From Capillidium heterosporum (taxonomy: Eukaryota > Entomophthoromycota > Entomophthoromycetes > Entomophthorales > Capillidiaceae), in contig WBMQ01000014.1 of NCBI GenBank assembly GCA_016630905.1, positions 434,001 through 498,000 of the forward strand: a stretch of DNA of 64,000 nt. The letters are read 5' to 3'. Shown in pieces: positions 1 through 10,625 of this stretch (its first letter is position 1; every line of letters starts with the position of its first letter). The notes beneath the pieces were generated by a model. The model was not told where the DNA came from, searched no databases, and saw only the letters and a list, made by a program, of their open reading frames with translations. The position numbers were made by a program, and so were the translations under genes.

Positions 1-408
1 TCAAATTAAAACAAATTTAAAGTTTATATCCACCTTCCCCCAACAACTATTTTTATGTTGATGGGATGTCAGTCTATAACAGCTAATTTTCTATCCTTAC
101 AATTCAAGGCTTTCATACTAAATCGGTGATTCCCAAGACTTGGGGAACTAGGAAAATGACGTATCCAATAAATTTCAATATGGCTTAAAATGAGGTAACT
201 AGCGATTGGATATGCTAGTTTAATTAGCGGTCAACGCTAAAATTAGCTGCAAATTTCTTTTGAAAATAAAGGGTTTTAGGAGTCAATAAAGGATAACTCG
301 GAAGGACATATTGTAAAAGTAAAGTTAATTTTGTTCAAGTAGACCCCACCCCAAGGTTTCTAATAAGTATACCCAAAACTTTTAAACACAAACATCGAAT
401 ACATAAGG
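1..408. other. AT-rich spacer before the 7TM-RGS gene
   Basis: No coding frame or RNA gene is recognised. The stretch is AT-rich and ends in the promoter region of the receptor gene. Confidence 0.5.
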
Positions 409-416
409 TATAAATA
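409..416 (+). promoter_or_regulatory. TATA-like element upstream of the 7TM-RGS gene
   Basis: A TATAAATA octamer lies about 150 bases upstream of the chosen ATG at 563, inside a short GGTA...TACC context. The position suits a fungal core promoter. It is called only from its sequence and spacing. Confidence 0.35.
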
Positions 417-562
417 CCATCTCGACCCATATAATGGAAATTATATCTCTCTAATTCATTTTCAAAAGTTTGAAGTAGCCGATTGTAAATACTTTAATAA
501 GCAACTCCAACATTAACACCAATATCAGCATCAGCAAATTCGAAATCATATAATTAAAAACG

Positions 563-2200
563 ATGGCAACCTCCTTCGGTATAGATACCAAAATCCTAGT
601 CGCCATAATCGTACTGTGGAACCTGTTCCTAGTCATCACCACTTGGATCTTTGTCTACCTACGATTCAACTTGACCATCAAATTCCGTAACGTACCTTTG
701 ACAATCGGTGGAGTACTATCGACCTTACTAGTCTCCAACACCTACTTTGCCACTATATTATTCCCAGCGACGGTGCCATGCTACTTCATACTATGGGTGC
801 TAAGTTTAGGTGCCCCCTTCTGGTTCCTAACGTTTTTCGGCAAATTCTTCTTGCTGGCGTTCAGCTACCAGCACGCTCGATCCAAGATGCGAGCCAATTT
901 AAACTACTTCAACAACAACTTGAACTTCAACGTAGGATCCGATCCCTTCACCAACCCAACCCAATCCAATCGACTGAGTGGGAACGATGGCAGTGAGTTG
1001 ACATTGGATAACTTGGACCCATTCCAGAAATCTACTCCATCCCTCAAAGATACCAACACCCACAGCAAACAATTCGGAAACCCTAAGGACAATGAGTTGG
1101 GTCGTAACTGGTACCACCAGAATCGAAACCGGTGGACTACACAGTCGGTGCTGGTATGCATCGTAATTATCTTAGGATTTCACGCTGTAGTTGCTGCTAT
1201 AACCCAATGGCTGGCCCCTGAGTACGCGGTATGGGCACCCAAATCGATAAATTGCATCAAAGGATACGGTATGATCCCACTCTTCATCACAGCCATTGTA
1301 TACTTTGGTATAGGTGGTCCCCTCCTCACCATCCTCATGTGGAAGGCCAAGGATGCCTATCTTCTCAAACTGGAGTTGATATTACTGGTGGCATCGACAT
1401 CACCCTTCATCCTCATGTTCCTCGTCTTCACTTACGTTGAATATCTAGGCGAATCTTTCTACCCTGCCACCTTCCTACTCATGTTTCATCTCTTCACCCA
1501 TCTAAGTAGTATCGTCTTACCCAGTGTCGAGGTCTATAGGTCCAGCTTGAAGAAGACGCCTACTAACTTTATCAAGTTTCACAACATGTTGAACAACCAC
1601 GACCAATTCTTGGACTTCAAGGAGTTCACCGTTAACGACTTTACCGTTGAGAATCCCTTGTTCTACGAGGCTTACAAGGCCTTCCTCATCAAGTACGATG
1701 AGAACTACTCTGCTTTAAAGGACCAGGCCAACTATTTCAAGTCCGATGACATCAACAACCATCACCATAACAACAGTGGGTTCATCAATAACCTAATCGG
1801 TATGTTTGGACTCTCTAAATCAAACAAGCTACCATTGTCCAACTTGGAGAATGGTATCCTACCTACCCAGCTGGATTCGTTACATTCGACATCCTCATCG
1901 GATCGAACTAGCGGCAACATCAAGCCACCAATTACTGTTATCGATCGAACAACGGTGCCACCAAATGTCACTACCTTGACTTCCCCTCAGGTTCGTGACT
2001 TGATGTTCATTTACAACAAGTTTATAGCACCCAACTCCGATTACCAGTTGAACTTGGTAGGGGCTACTGTCAAGCACATCCAGCGTAGGATTGAGGAGCA
2101 GGACTTCGACATACATATGTTTGATACTATCATGGATGAGGTAGTCGATTCTATGTATAGGAACACCTACGTAAGGTACATCAAGTTCCAACAATTTTAA
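563..2200 (+). CDS. Seven-transmembrane receptor-like protein with C-terminal RGS domain
   Basis: Intronless 545-residue protein. Seven hydrophobic segments are visible at about residues 11-33, 44-66, 72-100, 194-216, 237-259, 268-290 and 298-322. A 90-residue polar Asn/Ser-rich loop separates TM3 from TM4. The C-terminal tail reads as an RGS domain in two halves: residues 335-388 (FLDFKEF...ENPLFYEAYKAF, the helix bundle that contacts G-alpha) and 473-545 (IYNKFIAP...FDTIMDEVVDSMYRNTYVRYIKF). About 80 residues rich in Asn, His and Ser separate the halves. RGS domains accelerate GTP hydrolysis on G-alpha subunits, so this should be a plasma-membrane regulator of heterotrimeric G-protein signalling, comparable in layout to plant AtRGS1 and fungal 7TM-RGS proteins such as GprK. 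The ligand is unknown. The ATG at 563 is the first in frame and is followed directly by TM1. Confidence 0.85.
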   Translation: MATSFGIDTKILVAIIVLWNLFLVITTWIFVYLRFNLTIKFRNVPLTIGGVLSTLLVSNTYFATILFPATVPCYFILWVLSLGAPFWFLTFFGKFFLLAFSYQHARSKMRANLNYFNNNLNFNVGSDPFTNPTQSNRLSGNDGSELTLDNLDPFQKSTPSLKDTNTHSKQFGNPKDNELGRNWYHQNRNRWTTQSVLVCIVIILGFHAVVAAITQWLAPEYAVWAPKSINCIKGYGMIPLFITAIVYFGIGGPLLTILMWKAKDAYLLKLELILLVASTSPFILMFLVFTYVEYLGESFYPATFLLMFHLFTHLSSIVLPSVEVYRSSLKKTPTNFIKFHNMLNNHDQFLDFKEFTVNDFTVENPLFYEAYKAFLIKYDENYSALKDQANYFKSDDINNHHHNNSGFINNLIGMFGLSKSNKLPLSNLENGILPTQLDSLHSTSSSDRTSGNIKPPITVIDRTTVPPNVTTLTSPQVRDLMFIYNKFIAPNSDYQLNLVGATVKHIQRRIEEQDFDIHMFDTIMDEVVDSMYRNTYVRYIKFQQF

Positions 2201-2529
2201 AATAGGATTATAGGGATATTAAATATTTTTAACTCTTTTACTTGTAGCTTTATACTATTGTATTGATTTTATATAGTTATATATATGCTTTGAAGTTTTT
2301 AGTAAAAATAGACACTGTTATAGTTATTAAATTTGCACTAAGTTAAACTTGAAATTTTTAGTTGAATTAGAAAAATACCCAAACAAATTCTACAAGTTCA
2401 ATACAGTTAAAATATCAGCAAAGGTAAAGTAAAAATTACGAACACCTAATGATAAAAAAGATAGATGGAAGATGTAAGGAAAGTACAATATTATTGGTTA
2501 TTCCCCTCATAGTTTTAAGAGAAAAGAGC
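2201..2529. other. Intergenic, 3' region of the receptor gene
   Basis: AT-rich spacer between the receptor stop codon and the Pol III terminator of the minus-strand tRNA. No further feature is seen. Confidence 0.5.
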
Positions 2530-2535
2530 AAAAAA
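2530..2535 (-). terminator. RNA polymerase III terminator of tRNA-iMet
   Basis: Six A on the + strand form a T6 run on the minus strand, three bases after the tRNA 3' end. This is the usual Pol III stop signal. Confidence 0.8.
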
Positions 2536-2537
2536 TA

Positions 2538-2609
2538 TAGCAGCTAGTGGTTTCGATCCACCGACCTCGGGGTTATGAGCCCCGCGCGCTTCCCCTGCGC
2601 CAAGCTGCT
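2538..2609 (-). tRNA. Initiator tRNA-Met (CAT)
   Basis: A 72-nt cloverleaf without intron. The acceptor stem AGCAGCT pairs with AGCTGCT, and the anticodon CAT sits in the loop CTCATAA at 2573-2579. Three features mark it as the eukaryotic initiator rather than the elongator: an A1:U72 first pair, G:C pairs stacked next to the anticodon loop (GGGG/CCCC), and a T-loop reading ATCGAAA instead of TTCGA. The encoded 3' base is A (discriminator). CCA is not encoded. It delivers the first methionine with eIF2. Confidence 0.96.
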
Positions 2610-3403
2610 GAAAGTGTTTCTAAAATACTTATAAGTACATCAATAATTTCCTTTTGGTTAAAACTGGTTTCATTTGATAGGCTCTTCTGTTCTAAGTATA
2701 TATCAAATTATCAAAGCCTTAATATAATTCTCACTTTGCTATTAGTTCAATATTTTATAAAGCTTCAAAACAGATATTCAGTCTAACTTATGGAGCTTTT
2801 ACTTTGTATTTATCCTATAAGCTTCAGTATTATAATTGTAGTTCGATGTTTGAAGTGGATTTTGTAAGTTGATAGATCACAAAATCTACTACAACTTAAA
2901 ACTACTACCTCTATCCAAATTGATCCCAATAAAAACTTCCACTATTTCTTTGTAAATTTTACATCTCTTTGAATTGCTCACATCTGATGTATTCGATGGT
3001 AAAGTTGGGTTTAGTCAAGTAATGTATCTTTTTAAAACTAATTAGGGTAGTAAATCTGATGCACTTTTTCGTAGTTAGTATCCATAACTATAGGAATTAT
3101 ATACACATACATAAGGTATCTAGAGCCCAAATACGAAACTGCGTCAAATATACTAGCTATATTTTGAATCTTTAGATCGGAAAGTCAAGGCCAAGCATCA
3201 ATAAGCATTTCAATAGTTTCCATAAACGGTAGTCTTGGAATTAACTATCTATCGCAAATGACTGTCATGAGATCTAAAATTTACCCTGCTGATTGAACCG
3301 TAATTTTCATACCTAATCGGTAACTATAAAGCTACGTTTCTAAAAAATACAGGATGTTCATCTCTCTCAAATTTCAAGAATTTACAAATCAAACGTTATT
3401 AAT
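2610..3403. other. Intergenic spacer, nothing recognised
   Basis: AT-rich sequence between the divergently transcribed tRNA and acyl-CoA synthetase copy 1. No coding or RNA feature is supported. Confidence 0.5.
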
Positions 3404-5295
3404 ATGGCAACGACGGCAACCAAGAGGCTAAACCAACTTTCCCAGACGTTAGCACCGACAAGTGTAATCAAACCGGTCAACCGCACTGAACTTTCCCCCA
3501 TCGACTTTTTATTTCGGTCAGCTCAGCTGTACCCCTCCAACGACTCGGTTTACTATCAAGGGCTGACGTTGAACTACCAGCAACTCCTCGAACGAGTAAT
3601 AAAATCAGCTACTCTACTTCAACAAAAGTACGGTGTCAAGAAGGGAGATAAGGTAGGCCTTTTGCTACGAAATGTACCCACCATGTTCGACAGTCATTTC
3701 TCCATCCCGTTGATAGGTGGTGTCGTAGTTGCTATCAACACGCGACTCAACAGTGAAGAAATAAAGTATATAATTGAACACTCTGACATCAAAATGCTCA
3801 TCTATGAGTCGGAATTTGAACCCAATTTGCACCTACTTCCTTCCCAGGTAACTAAGGTAGTCGTCGGGGAGCCTAAAGGTTCGTCCGAATTCGATAGCAA
3901 GAATAGAGGTTGGAAAGATAGCTGGGAGGGCCAATTGGATACCTTTACTACGACTAAGACTTGGTACGACTTTAATCGCGATGATATCAAGGAGGATGAA
4001 GTTATCTCCATTAGTTACACCAGTGGTACCACCGGAAAGCCTAAGGGAGTTATGCTGACTTACCGTGGCGTGACCTTGATGAGTTTGAACGCTATCATCG
4101 AATTCCAGGTTTACCAAGGAATCCAAGTATCTGTGGATTTTACCTATCTTCCACTGTAACGGCTGGTGCATACCTTGGGCTTTAATTGGTGTTTCCGGTA
4201 ACTCCATTTATATCCTTTATAAACCTAATACGTCTTTTTATTTATTTAGCTTGCAACCTGCTGATCAAAAAGGTGGACAGCGGCAACATATGGTATCACT
4301 TCAAAAAACTAGGTGCAAGTCACTACTGCGGTACTCCAACTGTACAGATCTCCATCGTCAACGATCCCGATGCTGTTCGATTGGAGAGTAAAGTAGTGGC
4401 GGTCGTTGCTGGTTCCCCACCTTCACCTAACTTGATCGCCAAGATGGAAGGCTTAAATCTGTACCCTAAGCACGGCTACGGATTAACTGAAACTTTAGGG
4501 TATATTTGTTAATATATGTAAGTTCTAATTTTTACATAGTCCTTGCACCTCCGGTTATATCCAAGACGATTGGTACAACTTAAAATCGGAGGATCGAGCC
4601 ATCCAGATGGCGAAACAGGGTCAATCCTTCCTACTGGCTGATCGAGCCCGAGTTGTTGATGCTAATATGGAGGACGTGCCCAATGACGGCAAAACTGTCG
4701 GTGAAGTCGTCTTTCGAGGCAATCTCCTCATGAAGGTAAACTTTTCACCACATCCACCAACTCAGCCCTAAATAACTTAGGGGTATTACAATGACACTTC
4801 AGCCACTCAGAAAGCCTTCCACGGGGGCTGGTTTCACAGTGGTGATTTAGCCGTCATGGAGCCCAACCTCTATATCCGATTAGTCGACCGTTCTAAAGAT
4901 ATTATCATCTCGGGTGGTGAGAACATCTCCTCGGTAGAGTTGGAGAATTTGATAGCTACACACCCCAACGTATTGGAAGTCGCTGTCGTGGCAAGTCCAA
5001 GTGTCAAGTGGGGTGAGACTCCCAAAGCTTTTGTCACCCTTAAGGACGGGTTCAACGGTACCGAACTTGAATTTGAAAAGGAGCTATTGCAATTTTGTAG
5101 GGATCATTTAGCCCATTTTAAGTGCCCTACCAAGGTGCAGGTACTCGAACAATTGCCTAAGACCTGGGTAAGTTTTGTTTTTTACGAGAGCTGATGAAAA
5201 TTTGAACTAAACTTTTTTATGATAGGACTGGTAAGATCCAAAAGTTCATCTTGAAGGCTAAGGAGTGGGCCGATAAGTCCAACCCCATAGGTTAA
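3404..5295 (+). CDS. AMP-dependent acyl-CoA synthetase, copy 1 (two +1 frame breaks)
   Basis: Adenylate-forming acyl-activating enzyme that makes acyl-CoA from a carboxylic acid, ATP and CoA. It most resembles the AAE1-like group, which carries the FHCNGW motif. Five exons with introns 4198-4249, 4500-4539, 4736-4780 and 5168-5225. Motifs: YTSGTTGKPKG (P-loop, about residues 203-213), FHCNGW, GYGLTET, HSGDL, DRSKDIIISGGENIS and a C-terminal GK(I)QK with the catalytic lysine. Paralogue comparison shows one base too many near 4108-4112 (before ...KYLWILP) and again near 5165-5168 at the exon 4 end. Discounting one base at each gives 564 residues, exactly the length of copy 2 at 39.3 kb. It lacks copy 2's first intron. 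No C-terminal PTS1 is seen. Either a recently broken copy or a sequence with over-called bases. Confidence 0.85.
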
Positions 5296-6641
5296 GTTAA
5301 GGTGGCTTTTGTGCGTTGTCAAGTTTCCTTTTTTGAAATTAATTTTGTTACCTTCTATTCGATAAACTGATGTTTTAATAACGACTTTTATTTTCTTGAG
5401 TTTTGATTTAAACTTATATCTTTCTTTAATTTTGATTGTACGTTTTTGATTATAGTGTATTCTAACAACATCCTATATATATATTGAGCTTTGAGCTATA
5501 TTTTATGCTATCTACATCTAAAGATACAATGTGAATTTTATCTTTCACTCCCCAACTGATAGATGCACCTGATCAAGACTACTCACTTTCAAACACCAAA
5601 TAGTAATTGGACTTACTGTTTATTATAATTTTGTGAAATATATTTAGTTGAAAAGATTCTGAAACTTCTAATGTTCACTTCAAAATGGGATTCAAATTAG
5701 ATATATTTAGCTTTAAAGTATCTTATACATCGAATAGGCACTTGAATATTTCCCTTAGCGATGACATATTCAATCCTTTTTATGGCGGTGATTTCCCTTG
5801 AGAATTTGTAAATGCAGCTGGCTGGCATGCTTGCCACAGATAAATACTTTCAAATAAATGGTTTTGGACCACATAGAGAAATACCTTCAATCTTGCTATC
5901 CGATCGATAGTAAATATAGTGATGTTTGCAATGGGATTGAAAATATGATCTCTAGGATTGTCAGTACTAATGAAAGTTACAATAGTGTTGTATTGGAAAA
6001 ATTTATCTCCAAGGAAAAAACTTTCAAATATCTTTATTTGAATCAAGCGTATGCAGGTAAATGTATCTCCAAGATACTTAGTACCTAGCCTTGCTCCTTT
6101 TAAGAGATATAGATTATGCCTTCCATCCTACTTTATACCGATGGTTTGTATGTATGTATGATATTTTACTCTATCTGATTCCTATTATACTAACTTTTGC
6201 ACTTTCGCTTTACAAACTGCGAACCCGATTCGATGGATAGTCTCATCGTCAACTTTATAGGTCACTCGACTACATTAGGTGCGTCAATGGAGTTTAGGAG
6301 CCTAGATAGTCATTAGTATTACGAGAGTAGGAAGTTGTTGAGCTGATGTACATTGCCAAATATAACTATATATGTATTTGTAATACCATTTTCTATAAAG
6401 TGTCTTTATCACACCATCCACTTCGCAAGATGCGAATTGAACTTCTATCTCTATTCTCCAACTAATAGATAGAGTGGAGTAAAAATTTACGCTTTAGGGT
6501 GCTAGGAGGTGGTTAAGTTTAAATAGACACTTGACAAATAAACTTTATTGAGAAGGATGTAAGAACGTAACGAAAACGAGAGGAACTGCTAGGTATCCCA
6601 AAACGATTTATAGGCGGTGCTCCGAAACAGTTTACCAATTG
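5296..6641. other. Intergenic spacer with one unassigned small ORF
   Basis: Holds a 76-codon open frame at 5858-6088 (+), starting MVLDHIEKYLQ, with no recognisable family. No homologous copy is seen in the window. The rest is AT-rich spacer between the convergent synthetase and polo kinase genes. The small ORF may be chance or a relic. Confidence 0.35.
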
Positions 6642-8622
6642 TCAGTCCTGCTTCCCCTGGCGGTAGCTGTGCATCACTTCGAAGAAGCCTTGACAAACAC
6701 GGAACATAACCTTGAGGTCGAGGTCCTTAAACTGGGTCATATCGACTGTTGGCAATTTACTTGAATCCAATTTAGAGATATCCACATGTTTGCTGAGGTT
6801 GGAGGCACTTACCTTGAGCTTGGAAGCTAAAGCGGCGGCTAAAAAAGTGGGCAGGTCGAAGGTGGAGATGCGTTGGTCCTTGACAAATGTGATGGAATTG
6901 GTCATTACTTCAAGCACCAGGTCGATCTTATGCGAAGGAAAGTGCATCTGCACGGTACCATTACTGAGCACGTAGACCTTAGCCTTGGAGCTGTGAATGA
7001 TCTTGAGCAAAAAGGTCGCTTTGGAAACTTCCTCAGCCTTGAAACCGATTGGATCAAATTCTTGGGCAGCTTCGCAGATTCCCTCCAGGCCAGCAAGCCG
7101 TTTGGTGTGATGATTGAACACAAAGTACCCTTTGGTATCGCTGATATGGAAGTTCTGCGAGGTGTAATGTCGGCCGCTGAACTGAGTATGTGAATCAGGG
7201 AATTTGCGGTAGGCCAGTAGGGTCGAGGTCTTGGGCTTGCAAATGATTGTCTTTACGGTCTCATAGCAGACTCCCATAACTCCATTGGACAGCTGGAAGG
7301 TCATGGGTGCGTCACCACTCAATTCCATCGATTTAATGACGAATATGGGTGGGTTGAAAGTCGAGTTGGTGGCTAGGTTGATACCCGACTCAGGAGATTC
7401 GATCAGTTTTTTCAAGAGATCTACTATAGTATCGGTAGCTCTTTTTACCATATCGATTACCGAAGATATCTCTATTGAGAGAGGCTTGCTAATATTTTCC
7501 TGGCTCATTTCTTGGGTGGTGATGGGGGCATGCAGATCTTCGTTCCTGTTGAAGCCTCCGTCGAGTTTCCGGTGACGTTTAGTTGGCTCCCTTAGTTGTT
7601 CATCGTTATCCATTCTTCCAATCTTCCCAACTCTGGTTTTCGTGGAATCTAATAAAACTAAATAAAGCTAGTCTTTTTAAGGAAAGTTTACCTTCTTCCG
7701 ACTCTGTGATGGGCACCAATTTTCGAATATCCAAAGCCTTGGGTATAGAATGCTTGTTTAAGAAAGGATGTTTCCGTAGATTTGTAATGTCAGGTCTATC
7801 AGTAGGATCCACCTGAAGCAAACACCTAACGAAGTCTCTTCCATCGGGGGATACGTAAGGAGTGTCCGGAAACTGGTACTTAGTTTTTACTATCTTTGCG
7901 AAGAGCTCGGGAGAGTCTTTGGATGCGAATGGAGTTTGGCCAAACAATCCAAGGTAGGCAATAATACCTACGGCCCAGAGATCGACTTCCGCTCCATGCC
8001 CTGTTTTCAGAAGAACCTCTGGGGCGATGTAGTTGGGTGTACCACACCGAGTTTTCCTTTGCGACCGGTCAGGGGTAATCGCTGCTGAGAGCCCAAAGTC
8101 TCCAAGTTTTACCTGGCAATCGAATGTCAAAAACAGGTTGGCTGGTTTCAAATCGCGATGAATGAATTTTTTCCCATGCAAGTACTCGAGGGCATCCAAA
8201 AGTTGACTTATAAAGAACCGTACGTGATCCTCACTTAACTTACAGCCTCGTTTCAGCAGATCTCCTAAATTGAAACCGTCGACAAGCTCGAGCAGCAAGT
8301 AATAATATTTGTTGTCCGAGAAGTGATGGTAGAGTTGAACGATTGAGTAGTGGTGCATCCTTTTCTGTATGTTGATCTCATTCTGAAGTTGTATCAAATC
8401 TCGTGCTGTCATCTTTTCTTTGAGTATCGCTTTGAGGCAGTATTGAACATCGGTCTTGATATCAGTGTACAAGTAGCAGATGCCAAAGGCCCCTTCCCCC
8501 AAAAATCGGCCCTTGCGGAGATGGTAGTTACCTTCGACGATCTCCTCACTCAGCGTATGAGGAGTCTTGGGTGGGACTTGGAGCTTGGTACAAATCCTTT
8601 GCAAAGTTGTCGTGCTAACCAT
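6642..8622 (-). CDS. CDC5: Polo-like serine/threonine kinase
   Basis: Two exons (8622-7692 and 7648-6642) around a 43-nt intron give 645 residues. The N-terminal kinase domain shows GEGAFG (42-47), the ATP lysine in YCLKAI (K64), HRDLKPAN (155-162), DFG (175-177) and the T-loop RKTRCGTPNYIAPE with T191, all typical of polo kinases. The C-terminal half carries two polo-box-like repeats, at about 405-500 (FQLSNGVMGVCY) and 515-590 (VYVLSNGTVQMHF). In the family these dock the kinase on phosphoproteins at spindle poles, kinetochores and the division site to drive mitosis and cytokinesis. The residues that read phosphopeptides look altered: PIFVIKSMEL stands where most members have a WVxxWVDY-like start. 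The two exons join in frame at SEE/DSTK with no break. The start is the first Met before the kinase domain. Confidence 0.93.
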
Positions 8623-10424
8623 CCCTATAGAGCTGGAGTCGGTGCCTTAACTTGGAAGCCAAAAATCTAAGGTTTGCTAAAACTTTGATGATGTCCGTAG
8701 ATTTATCCACCTATGATACCATCAAAACCTGACTTGGATTTCCTATCCAGTTTTGGCAAATCAACTTGGAAGTGTTGAAAGTTTTAAAGGCAAATACCCT
8801 TGTTTGGGTTATTTATAGAGCAGTATAAAAGGATCTTGTGGAAGCATAGCCACACCTCCGCTATCCTTTATAGTTAGGATTTAGAACATCGTATACCTTT
8901 AGCAACTTAAAGATGGACATATTAAAAGCATATACTTTCAACTATACGATTTTATATAAGATAAAACAAGTAATATTTTACTACATTTGATCCAAAGAGC
9001 AAGCGTACTTGCAAATTTTTATAGTAGAACATATAAAATTGAAGATTGCGATATTTAGGATATATACTTAATTCACCTAATAAATATACAGATAAGATAC
9101 TAAATATAATAAATACAGTGTAGAAAAATAGCATATAGTATATTAAATATCATAGTATTCAATATTATGAATTTTGAAAATGATGGCTTTTTGTTTCAAA
9201 TCACTATCAAATTGGAACAAGCTATATATTAAAATAGTTTATAATGGGAATACTTTAATTTACATTGTAGATATCTACTAAGCAGTATAAATATATTTGA
9301 ATTCACTAAGACTACAAGTAAAGTAGCTTTGTTTGAAGAAGCTACTATCATTAACATATCAACTAAAAGTTCAATGTATAAAATTGAAATAGAACAAGTA
9401 AGCTGTCACTATGGTACTGATCTATTTAAAGCGTATGGCAGACTAAGACTGATAAAGGCTACATTAAAACTATTAAAAATAGTCGCCATCCCTTCAACCT
9501 ATCTCCAATCATGAAAAGTTAACTTTGATCATCTACAGCAGTATTGGAGGTCATTTCAACAATACGATGGCTACCATAAATTCCATATCTAAAATCTAGA
9601 TCAAACGTCCAATATTAGTGTTGCTACCTAGAAAGCGCATTGTCTCTTCGGTTAATGCTATTGGTACCCTAATCTGTTGCACTAAAAGTATACGGGGGTG
9701 TAATTTCAAAGGAAGCTGTGACATAGCACTGTTTACAAGATCCATGATCATCACGATCAAGAATTTGAAATAAGATGCTGGTAATTTCTATTGAAAACTA
9801 CATTTAATTGATCTAAATAAGCTAGGTAGTTGAGTCGAAAATTTTTATCGAAACTTTGAACTACTTACTTGAAAATGAAATGACTGCTGTCATCGATCCA
9901 ACTTCTAGAAACTTACCTAAAGATTTTGCAATCGAAATCTTGGAAAATTAAGTATTTGATTGCATAGCGATATTTATTGATTTATATCTATATCTACTGA
10001 TAGTAAAAGCGAAATAATATTTACCATTAAAAATATTTACATTTCTTTAAGTTTGGTATCGGATAAAGAAAGTAAATACTTTGTTTTGAAATCGAATTAT
10101 ACTTTGAATTTGTAGAATGTGTCCCCGAACCATCCAAATGACTAGTATCCAGTCCTAAGCAGCCCCACAACCACAATTACTTAAGTAGTTATAGTTTTGA
10201 ATTCTTTTGTATCAAGTTTGATCCAACAATATTTGAGCCTATTTACGGTCTGCTTCGAAAGTCATCTGGATCCTTTGGATATCTAAGTCCAGACAACGTT
10301 AAAGCTAGCCTTTGTAGCAGTAATATTGGAATAAACTTGAATTTGAAAGTGCTAGAAATCCTCCAGAAATGTATTTCCAGTCTCCAAGTACTTCTTTACG
10401 TTAATCAACTAGGTGCTACAGGCT
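8623..10424. other. Gene-poor AT-rich stretch
   Basis: No supported gene. A 61-codon frame at 9329-9514 (+) and a 60-codon minus-strand frame at 8952-9134 are within chance expectation for this composition. Confidence 0.45.
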
Positions 10425-10625
10425 CTAAACATGGTTGAGGTATATATAGTGGTACATTTTGGGGTTTAATAACTCGAATTCAACTTCCTTATGGTCGGCT
10501 AAAGCCTGTTTTCTAGCCTTGATAATTTCGTCATCGGGACCTTTCAAGAAATGCTGGTTAAACTCACAGGTAATGTCAGTTTTCGATGCTAGACTGCTGT
10601 CGGGGTTCTTGAAGTTCCAACACAT
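10425..10625 (-). pseudogene. Possible LOV/PAS-domain relic
   Basis: A 66-codon frame contains HFLKGPDDEIIKARKQALAD followed by HKEVEFELLNPK. This resembles the LOV-domain stretch (N)CRFLQGPDT..., ...IR.AL....V.VELLNY.... that follows the flavin-binding cysteine. The position matching the C of NCRFLQ is not clearly present, and the sequence stops before the usual YRKDG...FWN continuation. LOV proteins such as white-collar-1 sense blue light. I read it as a degraded fragment; the match is short and could be chance. Confidence 0.3.

Noticed and set aside
4140-4160. +1 shift at the stop codon itself in synthetase copy 1 (Euplotes-like shift at TAA)
   Set aside because: Homology to copy 2 already follows the new frame (KYLWILPIFH) some 15 codons before the TAA, so the change occurs upstream and not at the stop.
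4100-5226. Short introns as the cause of the frame breaks
   Set aside because: At each break the nearest GT...AG intervals are only 9-30 nt, or their removal does not restore the matching frame. True introns here are about 38-83 nt.
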